A stretch of DNA of 64,000 bases from JAGXQV01 sp964505475 (GCA_964505475.1 CAZDIJ010000002.1:1-64000); one strand, 5' to 3'. Counted from the stretch's first letter, positions 37,237-47,936 are shown. The notes: generated by a model from the letters alone, not told the origin. Numbers and translations: made by a program.

Positions 37237-37869
37237 CTAGCCGCCCAGGCCGTCCTGCTTCATTTTTATCAATTGCCGGTAGGGGCTTTTCTCACCAGTC
37301 TTCTCCACGGCTGTCTGGTAAGCGCTACGCGCCTCCGCCGTTTTACCCTGTGCCGCCAGAATATCCCCTTGCAGGTCGGCGAAAAGCGCGCCAAAGGCCG
37401 AACTGGAAGGCTTTTCCAGTTGTTTCAGGGCGTCGCCGTAATTCTTTTCGTCCAGCAGCACCCCCGCCAGACGCAACCTGGCCATATCGCGCACCCCATC
37501 TTCCTTGGCTTGTTCCGCCGCCCATTGCAATTGCGCCTTGGCGCTTTGCACGTCGCCGTTGTCGTAATTGGATTTGGCGGCCAGCAACGCGGCTCGCGGC
37601 GCGTATGGCGTGGAAGGGAACTGTTCCATGATCTGACCGGCTGCGTCGCGGGTTTTCTTGGCATCGCCGCTTTTCGCCACGTTCTGCAAAACTTCGTACA
37701 TCATCGAAGCCTTGACCGCCAGGCTGTTCTGATAGTAACGCCAGCCCTGCAAACCGGCCACCGTCGCGGTAAATACCGCAACCGCCAGGATAACCGTGTT
37801 GCCGTTACGTTTCCACCACGCCTTGAGTACTTCTATTTGTTCCTGCTCTTCCAGATCGTAAGTCGCCAT
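37237..37869 (-). CDS. YfgM-like tetratricopeptide inner-membrane protein
   Basis: 210 residues: a cytoplasmic start (MATYDLEEQEQIEVLKAWWKRNG), one membrane anchor (TVILAVAVFTATVAGLQGW) and a periplasmic TPR-like domain (ASMMYEVLQNVAKSGDAKK, YGDALKQLEKPSSSAFG). YfgM-type proteins associate with the Sec translocon and periplasmic chaperones. It is placed between hisS and bamB exactly as in other Proteobacteria. AAAAGG precedes the ATG. Confidence 0.92.
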   Translation of the reverse strand: MATYDLEEQEQIEVLKAWWKRNGNTVILAVAVFTATVAGLQGWRYYQNSLAVKASMMYEVLQNVAKSGDAKKTRDAAGQIMEQFPSTPYAPRAALLAAKSNYDNGDVQSAKAQLQWAAEQAKEDGVRDMARLRLAGVLLDEKNYGDALKQLEKPSSSAFGALFADLQGDILAAQGKTAEARSAYQTAVEKTGEKSPYRQLIKMKQDGLGG

Positions 37870-37891
37870 TTTATATACCTTTTCCCAAGAA

Positions 37892-39154
37892 TCATTCCTG
37901 CCGTAGCAATTCCGCTGCGGCCTCCACAGTCATGCGTGCCTGTTCGCCCAATTCGCGCAGCGGCTTGACGCTGATTTCGCCGGCGGCGGCTTCGTCGTCG
38001 CCGATGATTACCGCGTAGCGCGCTCCGCTGGCGTCGGCTTTCTTCATCTGCGCCTTGAAGCCGCCCCCGCCGCAATGCAGGATGACATCCAGGCGGCTCT
38101 CGCGCAGCCGTTCCGCCACCTGCAACGCCATTCTGTCCGCCGCCTCGCCCATGTGCAGCACATAGGCGGCGGGCGCCCGGAATGGCGGCTGAAAACCGCC
38201 TTCTTCCAGCAAAGCCAGCAAGCGTTCCACCCCCATCGCAAAGCCGCAGGCTGGAGCGGCCTTGCCGCCGATCTGCTCGATCAGGCCATCGTAGCGCCCG
38301 CCGGCGCACACCGTGCCCTGTGCGCCCAAGCGGTCGGTCACCCATTCGAATACGGTGAAATTGTAATAATCCAGTCCGCGCACCAAGCGCGGATTGATCT
38401 CGTAAGCCACCCCGGTGTCGCGCAGCATGCCCTGCAAGATTTCAAAATGCTTGAGGGAATCTTCGTCCAGATCGTCGAGCAACTTGGGAGCGGCCTCGAT
38501 CAACGGCTGCATCGCCGGATTCTTGCTGTCTAGCACGCGCAACGGATTGGTGTGCAGGCGGCGGCGCGCATCCCCGTCCAGGCTATCCTGGTGCCGCTCC
38601 AGGTAATGAATCAGTTTCGCCCGGTGGCGCGCCCGGTCTTCACTGGTGCCGAGCGTGTTGATCTGCAACCGGATGCCATCCAGTCCGAGTTGTTGCCACA
38701 GGCGCGCGGTCATGACGATATGCTCGGCATCCATGTCCGGCCCGGCATAGCCGAGCGATTCCACCCCGACCTGATGAAACTGGCGGTAGCGCCCCTTTTG
38801 CGGACGCTCGTGGCGAAACATCGGCCCCATGTACCACAAACGCTGCGGGGCATTGTACAGAAGATTGTGTTGCAGCACCGCGCGCACGCAGGAGGCGGTG
38901 CCTTCCGGGCGCAAGGTCAGGCTCTCGCCGTTGAGGGCATCGACGAAGGTATACATTTCCTTTTCGACGATGTCGGTGACTTCCCCGATGGCGCGCTTGA
39001 ACAGGCTGGTCTGCTCGACGATGGGCATGCGAATGCCGCGGTAGCCATAGGAGGCGAGCCAATCCTGCACGGTTTCCTCGAAGAAAGCCCACAAATCGGC
39101 ATCCTGCGGCAGGATGTCGTTCATGCCGCGGATGGCTTGAATGGCGGCACTCAT
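37892..39154 (-). CDS. hisS: Histidyl-tRNA synthetase
   Basis: 420 residues from MSAAIQAIRGMNDILP; the 14 upstream in-frame codons precede the conserved N-terminus and are rejected. Class II motif 2 is seen (PQKGRYRQFHQVGVESLGYAGPDMDAE) and the histidine-specific signatures LVRGLDYYN and AACGFAMGVERL-type region (ACGFAMGVERLLAL). The C-terminal anticodon-binding domain follows. It sits between ispG and yfgM. Confidence 0.97.
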   Translation of the reverse strand: MSAAIQAIRGMNDILPQDADLWAFFEETVQDWLASYGYRGIRMPIVEQTSLFKRAIGEVTDIVEKEMYTFVDALNGESLTLRPEGTASCVRAVLQHNLLYNAPQRLWYMGPMFRHERPQKGRYRQFHQVGVESLGYAGPDMDAEHIVMTARLWQQLGLDGIRLQINTLGTSEDRARHRAKLIHYLERHQDSLDGDARRRLHTNPLRVLDSKNPAMQPLIEAAPKLLDDLDEDSLKHFEILQGMLRDTGVAYEINPRLVRGLDYYNFTVFEWVTDRLGAQGTVCAGGRYDGLIEQIGGKAAPACGFAMGVERLLALLEEGGFQPPFRAPAAYVLHMGEAADRMALQVAERLRESRLDVILHCGGGGFKAQMKKADASGARYAVIIGDDEAAAGEISVKPLRELGEQARMTVEAAAELLRQE

Positions 39155-39281
39155 GAGCGCCGACCGCGGCGAATGGAGCGATGCGCGCCATCCCATGGCG
39201 AACGGCCGTTGCGGCGTTCATGCAACGGGGAGAAAGAGAATAAATCCGTCATTTGTCAAAACTCTGAAATGGTTTAGCCAC

Positions 39282-40364
39282 CTAGTTTTTTTTCATCGCG
39301 GCGATGCGCAGCCTCACCTGGCGCTCGATTTCGTCGACGATTTCGCCTTCCGAAAGTTTTCCGCTGGGTTTTCCTTCGATATAGAGCAAGTTGGGAGAGC
39401 CTCCGGCCAGCCCGATGTCGGCCTCGCGCGCTTCGCCCGGCCCGTTCACGACACAGCCGATCACCGCCACGTCAAGGTGTTCGAGAACGCCTTCGAGGCG
39501 CTGCTCCAAGGCATTCACGGTCTTGATGACATCGAATTCCTGGCGCGAGCAAGACGGGCAGGCGATGATGTTGATGCCTTTATTCCGCAGATGCAGACTC
39601 TTCAGTATATCGAACCCGACTTTTACCTCTTCCACCGGGTCGGCCGCCAGGGAAACCCGGATGGTATCGCCGATACCCTGCGCCAGCAGGAGGCCGAGAC
39701 CGATTGCCGACTTGACGCTGCCGGCGCGCAACCCGCCGGCCTCGGTGATGCCCAAATGCAACGGCTGTTCGATCTGCCCGGCCAGCAGCTTGTAGGCTTC
39801 CACCGTCATGAAGATTTCCGAGGCTTTCAGGCTGATCTTGAAGTCGGGAAAATTCAGCCGGTCGAGAATCTCGATATGCCGCAGCGCCGATTCGACCATT
39901 GCCTGCGGCGTCGGCTCGCCATATTTCTGCTGCAAATCCTTTTCCAGCGACCCGGCATTGACGCCGATGCGGATCGGAATGCCATGATCCTTGGCCGATT
40001 GCACAACCGCGCGCACGCGGTCTTCGCGGCCGATGTTGCCGGGATTGATCCGCAGGCAATCCGCGCCGAGTTCGGCGACGCGCAGGGCGATTTTATAATC
40101 GAAATGGATGTCGGTCACCAGCGGCACCGGCGAGCGTTGCTTGATTTTTCCGAACGCCTCGGCGGCCTCCATGCTGGGGACGGAAACCCGCACGATGTCC
40201 GCTCCGGCGCGTGCCGCCTGGACGATCTGCGACAACGTCGCCTCGACATCGCAGGTTTCGGTATTGGTCATGGTTTGCACGCTGATCGGCGCATCGCCGC
40301 CGACCAAGACATTGCCAACCTTGATCTGCCGGCTCTTGCGGCGGGGGATTTCGACGCGAAACAT
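39282..40364 (-). CDS. ispG: 4-hydroxy-3-methylbut-2-en-1-yl diphosphate synthase (IspG/GcpE)
   Basis: 360 residues. It performs the penultimate step of the MEP isoprenoid pathway with a [4Fe-4S] cluster. The N-terminal TIM barrel is IQVGNV-like (KVGNVLVGGDAPISVQTMTNT). The C-terminal cluster-binding domain has CPSCSRQEFD and VIGCVVNGPGEAREAD, giving the three expected cysteines. It follows rodZ by 8 bases; a 127-base gap before hisS has no gene. The start is the ATG before FRVEIPRRKSRQI. Confidence 0.96.
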   Translation of the reverse strand: MFRVEIPRRKSRQIKVGNVLVGGDAPISVQTMTNTETCDVEATLSQIVQAARAGADIVRVSVPSMEAAEAFGKIKQRSPVPLVTDIHFDYKIALRVAELGADCLRINPGNIGREDRVRAVVQSAKDHGIPIRIGVNAGSLEKDLQQKYGEPTPQAMVESALRHIEILDRLNFPDFKISLKASEIFMTVEAYKLLAGQIEQPLHLGITEAGGLRAGSVKSAIGLGLLLAQGIGDTIRVSLAADPVEEVKVGFDILKSLHLRNKGINIIACPSCSRQEFDVIKTVNALEQRLEGVLEHLDVAVIGCVVNGPGEAREADIGLAGGSPNLLYIEGKPSGKLSEGEIVDEIERQVRLRIAAMKKN

Positions 40365-40372
40365 GAGCCGGC

Positions 40373-41266
40373 CTAATTCAGCGTCAGGCGCGCCACGTCC
40401 CCGCTGGTATGGGGGATAAGATCAACCGGCTGGTCATTGTAATAAACCTTCACATTGACTGCCTTGCCTACCGTCAAGGCTAAAGGCGGTGCGCCGGAAA
40501 TGACTTGTTCGTTGCCGGCTTGGCCGGTTTGCTTGAATATGGTGCGGCCGCTCTTGTCCCGGAGGTCAATCCAGGATTCCCCGCTGAAGGAAAGTTGCAC
40601 CTTCGCGCCGCCCGGAGGAATCGAGGCATCCCTGTTCACCGCCTGCTGAGCAACTGGCGACGCATCTTCCTTGGGGACGAGCGCCGCCACAGGCGCTTCC
40701 GGCGAAGCCGGGGGCGGCTCGCCCTGCACCTGGCTCTGAACAGGCGGCGGCAATACCAAGGCCACGGCCGCGCTGTCCTCTCCCGAAGGCTTTACTACAA
40801 CCGTATTGCCGTTACTCCCTTCCAGAAACTCGAACCCCATCCATACCAACAGAGCCAGAACAAAAATGACGGGGGCGTATTTCAACCAAAGACTGGGCTT
40901 GTTTCCAGAGAAGGTGCGCTGACTGCGCGAGGCACTGATTTCCACCTGTCCGGGCGGCACTGAAATCGGCTGAGATTGCGCCTGCGGCCGAATGGCTGTG
41001 TATTGACAGGCCTCCAGCAAGGGTTCGGGATCAATATTCAACAGCTTCGCATAATTGCGCACGAAGCCGCGGAGAAAAGTCTTGCCCGGCAAGCGCTCGA
41101 AATCGTCTGCCTCTATGGCCTCGATCTGCCTGACCGAGAGCCTGAGGCTGCGAGCCACGTCCGCGGTGCTTAGGCCAATCTTATTACGCGCGGCGGCCAA
41201 GGATGCGCCCGGGGAAATCGGCATCGGGGCAGCTTCAGCCGAAGGTTGCAGTATTTCGTCTGTCAC
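40373..41266 (-). CDS. rodZ: RodZ-like cytoskeletal protein (HTH, membrane anchor, DUF4115)
   Basis: 297 residues: an N-terminal Xre-type helix-turn-helix (SLAAARNKIGLSTADVARSLRLSVRQIEAIE), one membrane helix near residue 140 (YAPVIFVLALLVWMGFEFL), a Pro/Ala-rich linker and a periplasmic DUF4115 domain (VQLSFSGESWIDLRDKSGRTIFKQ). RodZ links MreB filaments to the membrane. It overlaps pilW by 4 bases and precedes ispG, the usual rodZ-ispG order. Sequence divergence from E. coli RodZ is large, so the name rests on architecture and position. Confidence 0.9.
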   Translation of the reverse strand: MTDEILQPSAEAAPMPISPGASLAAARNKIGLSTADVARSLRLSVRQIEAIEADDFERLPGKTFLRGFVRNYAKLLNIDPEPLLEACQYTAIRPQAQSQPISVPPGQVEISASRSQRTFSGNKPSLWLKYAPVIFVLALLVWMGFEFLEGSNGNTVVVKPSGEDSAAVALVLPPPVQSQVQGEPPPASPEAPVAALVPKEDASPVAQQAVNRDASIPPGGAKVQLSFSGESWIDLRDKSGRTIFKQTGQAGNEQVISGAPPLALTVGKAVNVKVYYNDQPVDLIPHTSGDVARLTLN

Positions 41267-42051
41267 TTCGTCCCCTTTTCAATTTTGGCAAACCCGGTAA
41301 AGTCAAACTGGCCGTTGCGCAACGCCAAGGCTTCGCGCGAATCGGGAAAACTCTTGCGCAACTGCAATCCCAAATTGGATTCCGCTTCCCGGTTCCCCAG
41401 TTTGCGCTCGATGCGTAGCGCCAACCACAGAACTTCCGGCCCCGGTTGAGCTGCCTGCATATGCCGGCCTATATAACCTTTTGCCTCCAGATACTCATTA
41501 TGCCGGTAGGAAATCTCTCCCAGATAATACAGGGCTTGAAGCTGCTGGGGCTGAAGCTTCAGCGCTTTCAGGAAATAATCCGCGGCGCCCCGCTCCTCGC
41601 CCTTCATCAGCGAGCATACACCGGCATTCAGGTATGATTTTTCCGGCGTAGCATAAAGAGGGTTTTTGAGCGCCGCGAAAAAATGCTTGATGGCCTCGTC
41701 GATTCGTCCGTCCTGACACAGAAACCAGCCGTAATTGTTGTGAAAATCGGGATTGCCGTCATCCAGCTTGAAAGCACGCTGAAAATTCTCCTCGGCCTGC
41801 GGAAATTCACGCAACTCCAGGTAGATCAGCCCCAACATATTGTAGGCCGGCGCGTAACGGGGATCGGCTTTGACCGCTTCTTTCAATTCCTCCAGGGCAA
41901 CGCCAAGCTGGCCACGGCTGAAATAGGCGGCGCCCAACTCCGTGTGTATTTGCGCCCGCGAGCGGGTGTCGCTCTGGGTATCCGCGGCGAAGGCTGCGGA
42001 CTGCCACATGAAAACAGTCAGGCTTACCAGAAAAATGAAGATCTTCTTCAC
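41263..42051 (-). CDS. pilW: Type IV pilus biogenesis/stability lipoprotein-like TPR protein PilW (PilF)
   Basis: 262 residues with a signal peptide (KKIFIFLVSLTVFMWQSAAFA) and several TPR units (YAPAYNMLGLIYLELREFPQAEENFQRAF and following). There is no lipobox Cys after the signal, unlike most PilF/PilW lipoproteins, so membrane attachment is uncertain. PilW helps assemble the PilQ secretin. It is translationally linked to rlmN (overlap 4) and rodZ (overlap 4). No other pilus gene is in the window. Confidence 0.9.
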   Translation of the reverse strand: MKKIFIFLVSLTVFMWQSAAFAADTQSDTRSRAQIHTELGAAYFSRGQLGVALEELKEAVKADPRYAPAYNMLGLIYLELREFPQAEENFQRAFKLDDGNPDFHNNYGWFLCQDGRIDEAIKHFFAALKNPLYATPEKSYLNAGVCSLMKGEERGAADYFLKALKLQPQQLQALYYLGEISYRHNEYLEAKGYIGRHMQAAQPGPEVLWLALRIERKLGNREAESNLGLQLRKSFPDSREALALRNGQFDFTGFAKIEKGTK

Positions 42052-43130
42052 GCGGACACCTGCATGGCCGCATTCGAACGCCGCGTCTTGTCACGGACTT
42101 TCCCCGCCAACTGGCCGCATGCCGCGTCGATGTCGCCGCCGCGGGTTTTGCGCGTGGTGACGACCAGATCGGCTTGCATCAGCGCCTCGGCAAAGCGCCG
42201 AATCGCATCGGCGCGGGAACGGCGGTAACCGGTCAGGGGAAACGGGTTGAAAGGGATCAAGTTGAATTTGCACGGCACCCCGCGCGTCAAGGCGATCAGT
42301 TCGCGCGCATGGGATAAGGTATCGTTGACTCCGTCGATCATGACATATTCGAAAGTTATGAAGTCGCGGGGCGCGCTTTCCACGTAACGGCCGCATGCCG
42401 CCATCAGCTCGCGCAACGGGTACTTGCGGTTGACCGGCACCAACACATCACGCAGCGCATCGTCCGGGGCGTGCAGCGAAACCGCCAGCGCCACCGGGCA
42501 TTCCTCGCGCAACCGTTCCATCGCCGGCACGATGCCGGAAGTGCTGACCGTGACCCGGCGCCGCGACAAACCGTAAGCATGGTCATCCAACATCAGGTTC
42601 AATGCCGACAGGGTATTGTCGTAATTCAGCAGCGGCTCGCCCATTCCCATCAGGACGACGTTGCCGATGGCGCGCTCGTTGCGCGGAGTGCAGCCCAGCG
42701 CCTTGTTAGCCCACCACAACTGTCCGACGATCTCCGCCACCGACAAGTTGCGGTTGAAACCCTGCCGTCCGGTAGAACAAAAACTGCATTCCAGGGCGCA
42801 GCCGACCTGGGTGGAAATGCACAGGGTGCCGCGCTCGCCATCGGGGATGAACACGGTTTCCACGCCATTCCCCACCCCGACATCGAGCAGCCATTTGCGC
42901 GTGCCATCGGCGGATTGTTGTTCGCTGAGCAGGCATGGCGGCTCGATCACCGACGACGCCCCCAGCTTTTCCCGCAACGACTTCGCCAGGTCGCTCATGT
43001 TGGCGAAATCGCTTTCGCCGAACTGGTGTATCCAGCGCAACAATTGCTTGGCACGAAAAGGCTTCTCGCCAATTTCCTGAAAATAGGCGAGTAGCCCTTG
43101 CTGATCGAAGTCGAGCAGGTTAACCGGCAT
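42048..43130 (-). CDS. rlmN: Dual-specificity 23S rRNA/tRNA (adenine C2) methyltransferase RlmN
   Basis: 360 residues, radical SAM family. The cluster motif CALECSFCSTG provides CxxxCxxC. The start domain LLRWIHQFGESDFANMSDLAKSLRE is typical of RlmN, as are VLMGMGEPLLNYDNTLSAL and the near-C-terminal DIDAACGQLAG, which carries the second catalytic Cys. It overlaps ndk by 1 base and pilW by 4. Confidence 0.97.
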   Translation of the reverse strand: MPVNLLDFDQQGLLAYFQEIGEKPFRAKQLLRWIHQFGESDFANMSDLAKSLREKLGASSVIEPPCLLSEQQSADGTRKWLLDVGVGNGVETVFIPDGERGTLCISTQVGCALECSFCSTGRQGFNRNLSVAEIVGQLWWANKALGCTPRNERAIGNVVLMGMGEPLLNYDNTLSALNLMLDDHAYGLSRRRVTVSTSGIVPAMERLREECPVALAVSLHAPDDALRDVLVPVNRKYPLRELMAACGRYVESAPRDFITFEYVMIDGVNDTLSHARELIALTRGVPCKFNLIPFNPFPLTGYRRSRADAIRRFAEALMQADLVVTTRKTRGGDIDAACGQLAGKVRDKTRRSNAAMQVSA

Positions 43131-43555
43131 TAGCGGTTGTAAACTTCCATGGAAGGGAAGAAATAGGCGATTTCCACCTTGGCGGTATCCGTCCCATCGG
43201 AACCATGCACGGCATTGGCGTCGATGCTTTCGGCGAAATCGGCGCGAATCGTACCTTTTTCGGCTTTCTTCGGGTCGGTGGCGCCCATCAGTTCGCGGTT
43301 CTTGGTAATTGCGTTTTCGCCTTCCAGCACTTGGATCATGACTGGGCCAGACACCATGAAATCAACCAAATCCTTGAAAAAAGGCCGTTCGCGGTGAACC
43401 GCGTAAAAGCCTTCCGCTTCGCCGCGAGACAAATGCTTCATGCGCGAAGCCACGATCTTCAGGCCATTGGTTTCAAAACGGGAATAGATCTTACCGATTA
43501 CATTCTTGGCGACAGCATCCGGTTTAATGATGGAAAGAGTACGTTCGACAGCCAT
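43130..43555 (-). CDS. ndk: Nucleoside diphosphate kinase
   Basis: 141 residues starting MAVERTLSIIKPDAVAKNVIG. The phospho-histidine lies in ANAVHGSDGTDTAKVEIAYFF. It exchanges phosphate between NTPs and NDPs. It is the first gene of the ndk-rlmN-pilW-rodZ-ispG-hisS-yfgM-bamB block. GGAG lies about 10 bases before the ATG. The promoter should be in the 101 bases upstream (43556-43656), which are AT-rich; I see no single clear pair of boxes. Confidence 0.98.
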   Translation of the reverse strand: MAVERTLSIIKPDAVAKNVIGKIYSRFETNGLKIVASRMKHLSRGEAEGFYAVHRERPFFKDLVDFMVSGPVMIQVLEGENAITKNRELMGATDPKKAEKGTIRADFAESIDANAVHGSDGTDTAKVEIAYFFPSMEVYNR

Positions 43556-43656
43556 TTACAATAATCTCCGTTGAGGTTTAATTAATTCGGCAAAATAACA
43601 TGTTGAGGCTATAAAATAAAGCCGGTTTCTTTTATTTCAATGGCAACAGCCTGAAA

Positions 43657-43965
43657 TCACTTTGGTTTTTCATCAGGTTTGGGGATTGGCCGATTTTCTT
43701 CCAGAACCTGAAAGAAAATTTCGTCGCGCTTGACCATCCCCAATTCGCTGCGCGCCCGCTCCTCGATGGCCTCGTACCCCTGTTTGAGGTCACGCACATC
43801 GGCATCGAGCGAGGCATTCCGCGCCTTGAGCTTTTGGCTGATCTCCTTCTGCTTGGCGAGTTCCCGGTCTACTTCCCAAACCCGAAGCCAACTCCCCTTA
43901 CCCAGCCACAACGGATACTGTAAAGCGAGAATGAGCGTTACCAGAAGTAAAGTCAGCCAGCGCAT
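43657..43965 (-). CDS. ftsB: Cell division protein FtsB
   Basis: 102 residues: N-terminal membrane helix (LTLLLVTLILALQYPLWLG), then a coiled coil (RELAKQKEISQKLKARNASLDADVRDLKQ) and the conserved ARSELGMVKRDEIFFQV. It joins the FtsQLB complex at the septum. It follows eno by 1 base, the normal eno-ftsB pairing. The C-terminal tail is charged (PKPDEKPK). Confidence 0.95.
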   Translation of the reverse strand: MRWLTLLLVTLILALQYPLWLGKGSWLRVWEVDRELAKQKEISQKLKARNASLDADVRDLKQGYEAIEERARSELGMVKRDEIFFQVLEENRPIPKPDEKPK

Positions 43966-43966
43966 T

Positions 43967-45250
<1,284 letters not shown>

Positions 45251-45272
45251 TTTTTATCCTTGAAATGAAATC

Positions 45273-46109
45273 TTACAAATTATGCTCGGCGAAACCCTTG
45301 CGCTTCACCAAGCCATCCAACTCGATCAGTGTTTCCAGCAGCTCGCGCATCCGCCCCAAAGGCCAAGCGTTGGGGCCGTCCGACAAAGCCACGGCGGGAT
45401 CGGGATGGGTCTCCATGAACAAACCCGAAATGCCGCCGGCAACCGCCGCGCGCGCCAGCACCGGCACGAATTCGCGCTGCCCGCCGCTTTTGTCGCCTTG
45501 CCCTCCCGGCAATTGCACCGAATGGGTGGCGTCGAAAACCACCGGGCAACCGGTTTCACGCATCACCATCAGCGAACGCATATCGGAAACCAGATTGTTG
45601 TAGCCGAAAGAGGCGCCGCGCTCGCAAACCATGATGTTGTCCGCACCGCTGGCATGGCGTGCCTTGTCCACCACCTGCTTCATGTCCCACGGCGCCAGGA
45701 ATTGCCCTTTTTTGATATTCACCGGCTTGCCGGCGCTTGCCGCCGCCTGGATGAAATCGGTCTGGCGGCACAAAAACGCCGGGGTTTGCAACACATCCAC
45801 CACCGCCGCCGCCAGCGGAATTTCCTCCGTGGTATGAATATCCGTCAGAACCGGCACGCCGACTTGCGTCCTGACGTCGCCGAGAATGTTCAGCCCTTCT
45901 TCTATTCCCGTGCCGCGAAACGACTTTATCGAACTTCTGTTGGCTTTATCGTAGGAAGATTTGTAAATGAATGGGATACCCAGTTCGGCGCAAATCTCTT
46001 TCAGCGTTCCCGCCGTATCGAAGGCGAGCTGCCGCGATTCGATCACGCACGGCCCGGCAATCAGGAATAACGGCTTATCCAGCCCGGCTTCAAAATGACA
46101 AAGTTTCAC
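45273..46109 (-). CDS. kdsA: 3-deoxy-8-phosphooctulonate synthase (KDO-8-P synthase)
   Basis: 278 residues, the DAHP/KDOP aldolase-type fold. It condenses PEP and arabinose 5-phosphate for the LPS core sugar Kdo. Motifs: FLIAGPCVIES, KSSYDKANRSS, ERGASFGYNNLVSDMRSL and METHPDP. It starts at a GTG with only a weak ribosome binding site, 9 bases after the pyrG stop, so coupling to pyrG is likely. The pyrG-kdsA-eno-ftsB order is standard. Confidence 0.97.
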   Translation of the reverse strand: MKLCHFEAGLDKPLFLIAGPCVIESRQLAFDTAGTLKEICAELGIPFIYKSSYDKANRSSIKSFRGTGIEEGLNILGDVRTQVGVPVLTDIHTTEEIPLAAAVVDVLQTPAFLCRQTDFIQAAASAGKPVNIKKGQFLAPWDMKQVVDKARHASGADNIMVCERGASFGYNNLVSDMRSLMVMRETGCPVVFDATHSVQLPGGQGDKSGGQREFVPVLARAAVAGGISGLFMETHPDPAVALSDGPNAWPLGRMRELLETLIELDGLVKRKGFAEHNL

Positions 46110-46118
46110 GTATCGCTT

Positions 46119-47741
46119 TCAGTTTGCGTGTTTCAGCGCCGCTTCGACGAAAGCCTTGAACAAGGGATGGCCGTCGCGCGGCGTCGAGGTGAACTCAGGG
46201 TGGAACTGGCAACCGACGAACCAGGGGTGTCCTGGCAACTCCACCATTTCGCACAGCTCCTCGTTCGGCGACTTGCCGCTCACGCACAGGCCGGCCTGCT
46301 CCAACTGCGGCAAATAACCGTTGTTCACCTCATAACGGTGGCGGTGGCGCTCAATAATCATTTCCGTGCCGTAGACCTGGCGCGCCAGCGTATTTTCGCC
46401 CAGATGGCAAGCCTGCCCGCCGAGCCGCATGGTGCCGCCCAGATCGGACTCGGCCGTGCGGGTTTCGATTTTTCCATCGCGGTTCTGCCACTCGCTAATC
46501 AGCGCCACCACGGGATACGGCGTGTCGGGATCGAACTCGGTGCTATGCGCTCCCGGCATGCTGGCCATGTTGCGGGCGTACTCGATCACGGCCAATTGCA
46601 TGCCCAGGCAGATGCCGAGATAAGGCACTTTGTTCTCGCGCGCATAGCGGATTGCCTGAATTTTTCCCTCGACGCCGCGCTTGCCGAAGCCTCCCGGCAC
46701 CAGAATCGCGTGCATTTTTTCGAGGCTCGCCACCCCATTGGTTTCCAGCGATTCCGAATCAATGTAATGGATGTTGATTTTGCTGCGGGTATGAATACCC
46801 GCGTGGATCAGCGACTCGGACAAGGATTTGTATGACTCGGTCAAATCCACGTATTTACCGACGAAGGCGATGTCCACGAAAAACTGGGGATGCTCCAGCC
46901 GATACACCAGATCGCGCCATACCGAAAGATCGGCCGCCTTGGCGAGTATGCCCAACTTGTGGCAGACGATCTCGTCCAGCATTTGGTCGTGGAATAACGC
47001 GGGTATCTTGTAGATGGAATCCACATCCACCGCCGAAATCACCGCCTCCTCGGAAACATTGGTGAACAACGCGATCTTGCGCCGCTCCCCCTCGGGCAGC
47101 GGGCGGTCGGAGCGGCACATCAGCACGTCCGGCTGGATGCCGATCTCGCGCAATTCCTTGACCGAATGCTGGGTCGGCTTGGTTTTGATCTCCCCGGCCG
47201 AAGCGATATAAGGCACCAGGGTCAAATGGATATAGCAGACGTTGTTGCGCCCGAGCTGGACGCCCATCTGACGGATAGCTTCAAGAAACGGCAAGGACTC
47301 GATATCGCCCACCGTACCGCCGATTTCCACGATCGCCACCTCGGCGTCGCCGGCGCCGGCGCGGATGAAATTCTTGATTTCGTCGGTGATATGGGGAATG
47401 ACCTGAACCGTCCCTCCCAGATAGTCGCCGCGCCGCTCTTTCTTGATGACGCTTTCGTAGATCTGGCCGGTGGTGAAGTTGTTGCGCTTGGTCATCTTCG
47501 CCTTGACGAAGCGCTCGTAATGACCGAGATCCAAGTCGGTTTCCGCGCCATCCTCGGTAACGAACACCTCACCATGCTGGAAGGGACTCATGGTGCCGGG
47601 ATCGACGTTGATGTAGGGGTCGAGCTTGAGCATGGTCAGCTTGATCCCGCGGCTTTCCAGGATGGTGGCCAAGGATGCGCCAGCGATACCTTTGCCGAGT
47701 GAGGAAACCACGCCGCCCGTGATAAAAATATATTTTGTCAT
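46119..47741 (-). CDS. pyrG: CTP synthase
   Basis: 540 residues. It makes CTP from UTP, ATP and glutamine. The N-terminal synthetase domain has FITGGVVSSLGKGI and LKLDPYINVDPGTMSP. The glutamine amidotransferase domain has the catalytic Cys in LGICLGMQLAVIEYAR and His/Glu in GCQFHPEFTSTP. It is first in the pyrG-kdsA-eno-ftsB operon, with 195 bases to the divergent feoA. Confidence 0.98.
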   Translation of the reverse strand: MTKYIFITGGVVSSLGKGIAGASLATILESRGIKLTMLKLDPYINVDPGTMSPFQHGEVFVTEDGAETDLDLGHYERFVKAKMTKRNNFTTGQIYESVIKKERRGDYLGGTVQVIPHITDEIKNFIRAGAGDAEVAIVEIGGTVGDIESLPFLEAIRQMGVQLGRNNVCYIHLTLVPYIASAGEIKTKPTQHSVKELREIGIQPDVLMCRSDRPLPEGERRKIALFTNVSEEAVISAVDVDSIYKIPALFHDQMLDEIVCHKLGILAKAADLSVWRDLVYRLEHPQFFVDIAFVGKYVDLTESYKSLSESLIHAGIHTRSKINIHYIDSESLETNGVASLEKMHAILVPGGFGKRGVEGKIQAIRYARENKVPYLGICLGMQLAVIEYARNMASMPGAHSTEFDPDTPYPVVALISEWQNRDGKIETRTAESDLGGTMRLGGQACHLGENTLARQVYGTEMIIERHRHRYEVNNGYLPQLEQAGLCVSGKSPNEELCEMVELPGHPWFVGCQFHPEFTSTPRDGHPLFKAFVEAALKHAN

Positions 47742-47886
47742 TGAAGAGGGAATGAGGCACGAGACGGGAGCCTATTTTAGCTTAAAGCCCGCCATATCAC
47801 AAATCCATACCGATGATCGCGGCACGTATTTTTGGCTTCTCGGTTGGCGCCGGACAAAAATATCTTGCAAATAACCCCGGATCGCA

Positions 47887-47908
47887 GAATAATTAAGAAC
47901 AATTCTCA
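47887..47908 (+). promoter_or_regulatory. Fur box upstream of feoAB
   Basis: The minus strand reads TGAGAATTGTTCTTAATTATTC, close to the classical Fur target (GAGAATTGTTCTTAAT core). It ends 28 bases before the feoA ATG, where Fur-Fe(II) would block transcription. Promoter boxes are not individually clear around it. Confidence 0.8.
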
Positions 47909-47936
47909 AAGCCATTCTCCGCACCATCATACAATC

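Noticed and set aside
43600..43650. AT-rich palindrome-like stretch between ndk and ftsB (AAAATAAAG...CTTTTATTT)
   Set aside because: The pairing is imperfect and there is no clean stem plus T-run.
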